Assembly (NCBI RefSeq): GCF_051201015.1
Contig: NZ_JBPEHI010000009.1
Direction: 5' to 3' (one strand)
From: Petrimonas sulfuriphila
GTDB lineage: Bacteria > Bacteroidota > Bacteroidia > Bacteroidales > Dysgonomonadaceae
DNA length: 64,000 nucleotides
Positions 44,930 through 51,221 of the stretch are shown here, one piece after another. Each line of letters begins with the position of its first letter. Position 1 is the stretch's first letter. The translations under genes and the position numbers were made by a program. Below the pieces are notes generated by a model. It saw only the letters and a list, made by a program, of their open reading frames with translations. It had not been told where the DNA came from and did no database searches.

Positions 44930-44937
44930 CAAAGATA
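44930..44937 (-). promoter_or_regulatory. -7 box of pcm
   Basis: Minus-strand TATCTTTG, 27 bases before the long start codon at 44903. Confidence 0.5.
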
Positions 44938-45083
44938 GTGATTTTCTGTATTTTATACTAAATTTTGCCGGTATTATGCTTCAATTGAAATAAAAATTGT
45001 AAATTCGCTCTGTTAATTTATCCGGCAAAGGATGGAAAAGTAATTTCTTTGTTCCTTTTGTAGATATTTCAACATTATGTTTT

Positions 45084-46055
45084 ATGGCTCAGCAAAGCGG
45101 TATGCAACACATTATAGAACAGGTCAGGGAAAAACATGTGCCCGATGATGCCGTTGGTGAAAAATGTTGGGGAGTGATCTACAATTCGGTAGAAAAAATG
45201 CACTCCGGCAGTTCCCATGGCAGTGAGACTGTATCGGAAGTTTTGCTGGGGATGCCAGTCAGGCTCCTGGATAAAAAGGGTGGTTGGCGACGCGTGCAGG
45301 CACCGGACGGATACGTCGGATGGGTTTCTGATGCTGTAAGAACAATGACTGAGTCAGAGCTACATGAATACAACAAAAAAGAAAAGGTGGTAGTAATTGC
45401 GTTGTATGCATTTTCCTACGAAAAAGCGGATGTTAAATCGCAAACGGTATCCGATTTGGTGATCGGGGATATGCTTGTACTGAAAGGAGAGAAAGGCCGT
45501 TTTTATCGGGTAGGGTATCCCGATGGGCGTGAAGCCTATATACGGCAGTCCGATGCCAAGGAGTTGAAGAAGTGGCTGCAGGAAATGGAACTTACCCCGA
45601 AAAGCATAGTGAGGGTCGCTAGGCAATTTATGGGAATTCCTTACGTTTGGGGCGGCACTTCATTCAAGGGTTTGGATTGCAGTGGGTTGACCAAACTGGT
45701 CTATTTTCTTCACGGGGTTATTCTTCAACGGGATGCTTCGCAGCAGGTGTTGACCGGAAAACCGGTGGAAGATAAAGGCAATTTCTCGAATTTGCAACCG
45801 GGCGATTTGCTCTTTTTCGGGACGAAGGCGACGGCGGAAAATCCGAAAGAAAGGGTTGTCCACGTAGCCATTTATATCGGGAACCGACGGTTTATACATG
45901 CGTCGGATTATGTTCAGATAGGCAGTTTTGATCCTGCCGATCCGCTTTACGATGAATATAATGCCGGTCGTTATCTGTGTGCCCGAAGAATTATCGGTGA
46001 AGTAAACACGGACGGTATCGAAGGAGTTCCGGACAATGCTTTTTACAAACCATGA
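45084..46055 (+). CDS. SH3b-NlpC/P60 murein peptidase (C40, YkfC-like)
   Basis: 323 residues as called: two bacterial SH3 domains (about 30-95 and 110-160) and an NlpC/P60 domain with Cys199 in GLDCSGLTKL and His260 in VVHVAIYIG. Such enzymes cut gamma-D-Glu-diamino acid bonds of murein peptides. The called start MAQQSG looks like the mature N-terminus. The open frame continues upstream as a hydrophobic stretch without an ATG, and an ATG at 45032 would join it if one base were absent, so the signal peptide may be frameshifted. Followed by the matching epimerase gene. Confidence 0.9.
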   Translation: MAQQSGMQHIIEQVREKHVPDDAVGEKCWGVIYNSVEKMHSGSSHGSETVSEVLLGMPVRLLDKKGGWRRVQAPDGYVGWVSDAVRTMTESELHEYNKKEKVVVIALYAFSYEKADVKSQTVSDLVIGDMLVLKGEKGRFYRVGYPDGREAYIRQSDAKELKKWLQEMELTPKSIVRVARQFMGIPYVWGGTSFKGLDCSGLTKLVYFLHGVILQRDASQQVLTGKPVEDKGNFSNLQPGDLLFFGTKATAENPKERVVHVAIYIGNRRFIHASDYVQIGSFDPADPLYDEYNAGRYLCARRIIGEVNTDGIEGVPDNAFYKP

Positions 46056-46123
46056 ATCCAGGCAGGCAGAATTTTATCCAGACAGCGACAATGACAACGA
46101 AAAAAACAGTTCTTCCAAAATGA
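46052..46123 (+). CDS. 23-codon mini-ORF linking peptidase and epimerase genes
   Basis: The ATG overlaps the peptidase stop as ATGA (46052-46055) and the TGA overlaps the epimerase ATG as ATGA (46120-46123). It could pass ribosomes from one gene to the next. No conserved peptide is recognised; it may be chance. Confidence 0.3.
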   Translation: MNPGRQNFIQTATMTTKKTVLPK

Positions 46124-47157
46124 ATTTATTCTGGGCTCCTTACGACCTTGAACTGCGCCACACGTTTACCATATCGGGTTTCTCCCGTAAAATAACGCCG
46201 GTTGTACTCACTAAACTTGAATACGACGGGCTTACGGGTTACGGTGAGGCGTCGCTACCTCCGTACTTGGGTGAGACGCAGGCTTCGGTTATTGAATTCC
46301 TGAAGAAAGTCGATCTGTCTGCCTTCCCCGATCCCTTATGTCTGGATGAGATTCTAGAATATGTGGATGGTATTTCGGTTAACAATACGGCGGCCAAAGC
46401 TTCCGTGGACATAGCGTTGCATGATTTAGCCGGGAAAATTGCCGGCGTAACGTGGTATAAGAGGTATGGACTGGACAGAATGGATGTTCCCGATACTACT
46501 TTTACCATCGGTATTGATACCGATGATGTGGTGCGTGAAAAAACACGCGAAGCAATGGGACGCTTTAACATCTTGAAGGTAAAAGTGGGCGGCCCGGACG
46601 ACAAGCGCATGATTGAAGCCATCCGTTCCGTTACCGGTCTGCCGTTGGCGGTAGACGCTAACCAGGGTTGGAAAGACCGTCAAGCGGCACTCGACATGAT
46701 TCACTGGATGAAGGACCAAGGGGTTGTAATGGTAGAGCAGCCAATGCCGAAGTCGGATCTGGACAATATTTCCCGATTGACGGAAGAGAGTCCGCTGCCT
46801 GTTTTTGCCGACGAGTCACTCCAGCGGTTAACCGATGTCGAGCGGTTGAAAGGGGTGTTCTCGGGCATTAACATCAAGTTGATGAAATGTACCGGCATGC
46901 GCGAGGCCTGGAAGATGCGTAGAGTTGCCGAGTCATTGGGAATGAAAGTGATGATGGGATGTATGACTGAAACGTCATGTGCTATTTCTGCTGCATCTCA
47001 ACTTTGTTCAGGAATGGATTTTGCCGATTTGGACGGAGCCCTGCTGATTGCTAACGATTGTTTTGACGGAGCCCGTTTGCAGAACGGCAAAATTATCGCG
47101 AACGATCTGTCGGGAATTGGTGTAGTGCCCAATCAGAAAATAAATTTTACCCGTTAA
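46120..47157 (+). CDS. ykfB: L-Ala-D/L-Glu (dipeptide) epimerase, enolase superfamily
   Basis: 345 residues from the ATG at 46120 (MNLFWAPYDLELRHTF). An in-frame ATG at 46036 would overlap the peptidase and add 28 polar residues unlike the family. Catalytic lysines are in ILKVKVGG, metal ligands in VDANQGW, VEQPM and ADESL, and the second general base lysine in NIKLMKCTG. It converts L-Ala-D-Glu to L-Ala-L-Glu so that murein dipeptides can be digested. The pairing with an NlpC/P60 peptidase matches B. subtilis ykfB-ykfC. Confidence 0.92.
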   Translation: MNLFWAPYDLELRHTFTISGFSRKITPVVLTKLEYDGLTGYGEASLPPYLGETQASVIEFLKKVDLSAFPDPLCLDEILEYVDGISVNNTAAKASVDIALHDLAGKIAGVTWYKRYGLDRMDVPDTTFTIGIDTDDVVREKTREAMGRFNILKVKVGGPDDKRMIEAIRSVTGLPLAVDANQGWKDRQAALDMIHWMKDQGVVMVEQPMPKSDLDNISRLTEESPLPVFADESLQRLTDVERLKGVFSGINIKLMKCTGMREAWKMRRVAESLGMKVMMGCMTETSCAISAASQLCSGMDFADLDGALLIANDCFDGARLQNGKIIANDLSGIGVVPNQKINFTR

Positions 47158-47183
47158 GAGGCTGTTTTAACCTGGATTTTCAT

Positions 47184-47191
47184 TACTTTTG
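47184..47191 (+). promoter_or_regulatory. -7 box of the DUF486 gene
   Basis: TACTTTTG, 24 bases before the ATG at 47215. The -33 is imperfect. Confidence 0.45.
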
Positions 47192-47214
47192 CGCCCGGTT
47201 TTTAAGTAACGGTT

Positions 47215-47580
47215 ATGAATTATCTTCTCACTATCGGGCTTCTGGTCTGCTCCAATATCTTTATGATTTTTGCGTGGTACGGGCACCTCAGACTTGCTGA
47301 AAATTCGTGGTTAAGCAAACTCCCGCTTTTTGGTGTAATTGTTTTCAGCTGGCTAATCGCTTTTTTTGAATACTGCTTTCAGGTTCCGGCAAACCGGATC
47401 GGGTTTGAAGGAAACGGCGGAGCGTTTTCGCTCGTCCAGCTGAAGGTTATTCAGGAGGTTATCACATTGGTGGTCTTTGTTGTCTTCTCTTCGGTTGCTT
47501 TTCAAACCCCATTGAAGATGAATCACCTGATAGGGTTTATATTTCTGGTACTGGCAGTCTATTTTATTTTTAAAGGGTAA
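47215..47580 (+). CDS. DUF486 (DMT-fold) small membrane protein
   Basis: 121 residues with four hydrophobic helices. The signature FEYCFQVPANRIGFEGNG and the last helix IGFIFLVLAVYFIFKG are typical of the DUF486/DMT family. Function unknown; the fold suggests a half-size small-molecule transporter that works as a dimer. Confidence 0.93.
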   Translation: MNYLLTIGLLVCSNIFMIFAWYGHLRLAENSWLSKLPLFGVIVFSWLIAFFEYCFQVPANRIGFEGNGGAFSLVQLKVIQEVITLVVFVVFSSVAFQTPLKMNHLIGFIFLVLAVYFIFKG

Positions 47581-47595
47581 AGAGGACTTTGGCAC

Positions 47596-47979
47596 TTATT
47601 TAACCAACTCTTCAAAGAGCCGCACAAAAGTTTTATCGAGGTCAACGGTTTTTCCGGGATGCGGGCGCGATGTCTGTAATACGGAACTGCGAACGGAGGT
47701 CAGCCAGCGGAATCGCTCGGCGATATCCAAAAGCGCAATGGGGCCACAATCTTTGTTGCCTGCGGCGATTTGCTTAAATGCATCGAGGTGGTGGATAACC
47801 TCCTCGTAATCCAGACCCGAGTGCATCAATCCAAATTTCTTCGTACAGAGGTAATACTCCAGCCGGATATACCTTTCCTTCTTCGAGAAAAGAATCAACC
47901 CAATATTGAAAAACTCTTCCCTCTCCACTCTTGGCACCAGGCGGATGACGGCATATTCGTACAACTTAACCTCTTGCAT
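47596..47979 (-). CDS. DUF3037 protein
   Basis: 127 residues. VIRLVPRVEREEFFNIGLILFSK is the DUF3037 start (given in part here: YAVIRLVPRVERE). Basic C-terminal TSRPHPGKTVDLDKTF. Function unknown. Its start overlaps the end of the HipA-like kinase gene by 14 bases, so it is translated with it, and the two are found paired in many bacteria. Confidence 0.88.
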   Translation of the reverse strand: MQEVKLYEYAVIRLVPRVEREEFFNIGLILFSKKERYIRLEYYLCTKKFGLMHSGLDYEEVIHHLDAFKQIAAGNKDCGPIALLDIAERFRWLTSVRSSVLQTSRPHPGKTVDLDKTFVRLFEELVK

Positions 47980-48748
47980 GTCGGGCTTCGTTTAAAAAGT
48001 GATGAGAATGCGTCAATCGTGTTTTCAGAAAAAGGTAGTATCTGTGGCGGATTTCTTCGGGAGTCTCATTCGTATCACGCCACTGCAACCATTCGTCAGG
48101 GATAAGCCGGGTGAGTTCGAGGAAAAAATGATCCGATAAATGTTCCTTTGCCCACCTGTCCGTTTCATCCAGTTTTGTAGCCTGCGGCAACAAGACGTGA
48201 TTTTTGATGTGCGGAAAGGGGTTGAGCGCGTGTTTCTCGAAATCTTTCCAGGAATGGTGAAAATAGAACGACGCGCCGTTATCGATGATCCATAATTCAC
48301 GATGCCACAACAACAGGTTGGTGTTATTAAAGGTACGGTCGATATTGGTAATAAATGCATCGAGCCACACAATTTTCGACGCCAACAACGGATCTATTTT
48401 TACAGATGGGTCGTAAGCAATCGCTCCTGAAAGATAATGCAAGCCGAGATTAAGTCCTTCGCTTCCTTTTAACAAATCCTGAATTTCTTCATCTCCTTCG
48501 GTTCGTCCGAAATCCACATCGAGACGGGCAAACACCAGTTCGGGAACATTTAATCCGAGTTTGACGGCAATTTGTCCGCCCAGCAACTCCGAAATCAACA
48601 TTTTGGTGCCGTGCCCCGCACCGCGAAATTTCAACACATACTTGAAATCGTCATCAGCTTCCGCCAACGCCGGCAACGAACCACCCTCCCTCAACGGCAG
48701 GATATAACGCATTACGGTTACGGTGCGGAGTGAAAGATCCTTTTTCAT
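47966..48748 (-). CDS. HipA-like kinase (HipA_2 type)
   Basis: 260 residues. An N-terminal lobe with YVLKFRGAGHGTKMLISE supplies the nucleotide-binding lysine. Catalytic loop DAFITNIDRTFNNTNLL and metal-binding WIIDNGASFYFH resemble the HipA D-x4-N and D-x-G pattern. Shorter than the approximately 440-residue toxin HipA, and no HipB antitoxin is encoded nearby. It overlaps pncA upstream by ATGA (48745-48748) and DUF3037 downstream. Kinase substrate unknown. Confidence 0.85.
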   Translation of the reverse strand: MKKDLSLRTVTVMRYILPLREGGSLPALAEADDDFKYVLKFRGAGHGTKMLISELLGGQIAVKLGLNVPELVFARLDVDFGRTEGDEEIQDLLKGSEGLNLGLHYLSGAIAYDPSVKIDPLLASKIVWLDAFITNIDRTFNNTNLLLWHRELWIIDNGASFYFHHSWKDFEKHALNPFPHIKNHVLLPQATKLDETDRWAKEHLSDHFFLELTRLIPDEWLQWRDTNETPEEIRHRYYLFLKTRLTHSHHFLNEARHARG

Positions 48749-49293
48749 GCTTCCAACGCGTTAGACTCTACCAGTACGCATCCGTTCCGGTACATTTCAT
48801 CCAATGCCTTTTTATCGTCGCCCGGATGTATATTCACCGGTTTTATAGCATCGGTTATCACAAATGTGTGTAAGCCGTGGTTTACAGCATCTAGAGCCGA
48901 TGCCTTTACACAATAATCGGTGGCTAACCCACACACATACAGGTTGGTGATGTTGTTTTTGCGGAGAAAATCGGAAAAGGAAACGTTGGTCGCTTCGAAA
49001 GCGGAGTAGCCGTCGTCTTTGTTGGCCGTGCCTTTTTGTAGTTTAAGACCGATCTTTTCTGTTTTCAGGTCGGGATGGAAATCAGCACCGTACGTATTGG
49101 CGATGCAGTGCGGAGGCCACTTCTCAAAATGAATGGATTCCTCGGGGTGCCAGTCTTGTGATGAAATTACAAAATCGAATTTATCGATAATGCTGTTTAT
49201 CACGGAAACCACTTTGTCCCCCTCTTTTACGCCCAGTGCGCCGCCGGGACAAAAATCGTTCTGGACATCCACGATCAATAATGCTTTTTTCAT
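48745..49293 (-). CDS. pncA: Nicotinamidase
   Basis: 182 residues. Catalytic triad Asp9 (IVDVQNDF), Lys87 (LQKGT) and Cys128 (TDYCVKAS). Metal ligands Asp47 and His49 (QDWHP) and His62 (PPHC). It hydrolyses nicotinamide to nicotinate for NAD salvage in the cytoplasm. First gene of pncA-HipA-like-DUF3037, all overlapping, so the kinase pair is expressed with NAD salvage. Confidence 0.95.
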   Translation of the reverse strand: MKKALLIVDVQNDFCPGGALGVKEGDKVVSVINSIIDKFDFVISSQDWHPEESIHFEKWPPHCIANTYGADFHPDLKTEKIGLKLQKGTANKDDGYSAFEATNVSFSDFLRKNNITNLYVCGLATDYCVKASALDAVNHGLHTFVITDAIKPVNIHPGDDKKALDEMYRNGCVLVESNALEA

Positions 49294-49400
49294 TGTTTTT
49301 TTATAGACTTTTTAGATAAAAGAATCAAGAGCCGAAATCGCTAATACTTTCGTGATTCCAACCTCTATAACAAAGAAAAAGCATTTGGGTTCACCCCCGA

Positions 49401-50525
49401 TCACGTAAAGAAACTCACGGCTTTGGAGAAGATGCTCCTTTGTTTTATGGCGGGTTGTAATTTCCCCATCATCTCCAGATGGCAGTGTAGTAACTCTCCC
49501 GTTTTTTCATCCCGGAGGTGTAATCCGTTCCCCTGACAGAATTTATAGGATTTACAGGTGGCGCATTTTCCGGTTTTGGTCCATCGGCGGTCGCGCATCA
49601 CCTGGTAGCGGGTGTTCCAAACCGTCCAGAAATTGTCTTTGTAGATGTTGCCCTGGACATAATCGCCCCGGAGGCTGGGACACGCACTGATGTCCCCGTT
49701 TGCCAACACCGAAGCAATGTGAATACCTGCCCGACAAAAGAAGGGTGCGTCACGCACCTCCATCTCGTAATCAGCCAGGTATCCCTCGCATCCGTAGCTG
49801 GCGATTATTTTCCCTTCTTTTCGGGTGTCGCGGATAAACTCCATCAATTGCACAAACTCTTCGGTGGATAATTTCAATAACGGGTTATCTTTGGCTCTTC
49901 CTTTCGGAAAAACGGTAAACAGCCGCCAGTGTTTGACTTCCAACGAAACAAGCATTGACTTTAACTTGTGGAGATCGTTGATGTTCTTTTTATTTACGCA
50001 CGTCACCACGTCGTATTTCAATCCCGGCGTTCCGGCTACCCGTGAAATGGCGTTCAGTGCCCTGAGCCACGATCCTTTTTTGCCGCGAAACCACTCGTGC
50101 GACTCTTCGGTGTATCCGTCCAGGCTTACGGTTACGGAACGTAGTCCCGCATGGAGGAGCGAATCGAGCCGTTCCTGTGATAACCCCCATCCGTTGGTGA
50201 CGAACCCCCACGGATATCCCATGTTGTACATCTCACTGCCTGTTTCCTCGAGATCCTTTCGTACTAGCGGTTCCCCACCGGTAATGACGACCATTGTTTT
50301 GTGCGGATTTACGTGTGGGCGAATATCCGACAGTATTTTCAGGAAATCTTCCTTGGGCATGTCGGGAACGATGTTCTCTTTGGCACAGTCGCTTCCGCAA
50401 TGCACGCAATTGAAATTGCAACGCAACGTGCATTCCCAAAACAGATAAGTGAGGTTGTGCAGTTTGGCTTGTGCCTTTTTATGCTCGTGATAGAGCGAGA
50501 GGATCATGTTCTTCCGGAGTCTCAT
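49401..50525 (-). CDS. Radical SAM/SPASM enzyme of the rSAM/lipoprotein system
   Basis: 374 residues. The radical SAM cluster Cys36-X3-Cys40-X2-Cys43 is in RCNFNCVHCGSDC. GGEPLVRKDL and VSLDGYTEESH follow in family order. A C-terminal SPASM region has further cysteines (FFCRAG, SACPS, CATC, FCQGNG, LLHCH) for auxiliary Fe-S clusters. It overlaps the upstream lipoprotein gene by ATGA. This matches the family pair TIGR04133/TIGR04134 as I recall it. SPASM enzymes modify peptides; the lipoprotein is the probable substrate (inference). Confidence 0.88.
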   Translation of the reverse strand: MRLRKNMILSLYHEHKKAQAKLHNLTYLFWECTLRCNFNCVHCGSDCAKENIVPDMPKEDFLKILSDIRPHVNPHKTMVVITGGEPLVRKDLEETGSEMYNMGYPWGFVTNGWGLSQERLDSLLHAGLRSVTVSLDGYTEESHEWFRGKKGSWLRALNAISRVAGTPGLKYDVVTCVNKKNINDLHKLKSMLVSLEVKHWRLFTVFPKGRAKDNPLLKLSTEEFVQLMEFIRDTRKEGKIIASYGCEGYLADYEMEVRDAPFFCRAGIHIASVLANGDISACPSLRGDYVQGNIYKDNFWTVWNTRYQVMRDRRWTKTGKCATCKSYKFCQGNGLHLRDEKTGELLHCHLEMMGKLQPAIKQRSIFSKAVSFFT

Positions 50526-50986
50526 TCTTTCTTGTCCGATTTTTGTAAAGAGAAGTTTGCATCGGTCTTTTCAAAAGCACCTTGATACCAGCTTCCATCC
50601 CCTTTCTTGATTCTTTTCATTTGCGATGAGTTAACCGTCAGGGAGTCCGAGCCATACAATCCACCATTTTCTGTTCCGTCTAAATCTTCGGCATAAATCC
50701 AGTGGTCTCCTCCCGGAAAATCATTGAATTTCAACTCAAATTCGCCATTGGCGTTGGTTTTTACCGTGTCGTTTGCCGGTGCATAGCCTGTCTTATGGAT
50801 TATCCGGATATCTGTTATCGGTTTTTGAGATGATTTGTCGACCACTTTTCCTTTAAACACGAAGTCTGCGGAAGGTGTTCCGTATTCGCATCGGGGTTCA
50901 AAATAATCGCATCCGGTTATTGTTCCCAGTAAAGTGAAAAATGCAGTCAATACTTTTGCATAGGTTTTCAATACAACTTTTTTCAT
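50522..50986 (-). CDS. Putative lipoprotein of the rSAM/lipoprotein system
   Basis: 154 residues with a lipoprotein signal and lipobox TITGC (lipid Cys26). The mature part has the family-like CEYGTPSADFVFKGKVVD followed by a beta-sandwich (carboxypeptidase regulatory-like: NANGEFELKFNDFPGG). Lys-rich end. Its stop overlaps the radical SAM start by 4 bases, so the two are made together. A modification by the rSAM enzyme, perhaps in the conserved YGTPSAD segment, is inferred only. Confidence 0.87.
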   Translation of the reverse strand: MKKVVLKTYAKVLTAFFTLLGTITGCDYFEPRCEYGTPSADFVFKGKVVDKSSQKPITDIRIIHKTGYAPANDTVKTNANGEFELKFNDFPGGDHWIYAEDLDGTENGGLYGSDSLTVNSSQMKRIKKGDGSWYQGAFEKTDANFSLQKSDKKE

Positions 50987-51141
50987 AGAATCATCATTTA
51001 CTTGGGTGTACTTGATTTAAACGATAAAAAATCAAAACTGTTTCCTAATAGATGAAAAAAGCGCAAAAACGTTGCATCAAAAATCGAAAAATTTTCAAAA
51101 AAACAGACATTTTGGCTGATTTTCTCCATATTGATGAAAAA

Positions 51142-51161
51142 AATCACTATTTGTGGTGATT
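51142..51161 (+). promoter_or_regulatory. Inverted repeat at the -33 region of the TonB receptor
   Basis: AATCAC (51142-51147) and GTGATT (51156-51161), 8 bases apart. The right arm contains the ATTG that serves as -33 (spacer 20) for a -7-like TTACTTTG (51183-51190). A regulator bound here would control the receptor gene. Confidence 0.4.
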
Positions 51162-51221
51162 GTTTCGTTTTCGATTATCGTGTTACTTTGCATGATAATT
51201 TAACAGTATATTTTTTGTCCG

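Noticed and set aside
46036..46119. Longer start of the dipeptide epimerase
   Set aside because: The extra 28 residues are polar, overlap the peptidase gene and precede the normal enolase-superfamily start.
47966..48748. Classical HipAB toxin-antitoxin module
   Set aside because: The kinase is short and of the HipA_2 type, and no HipB-like HTH protein is adjacent.
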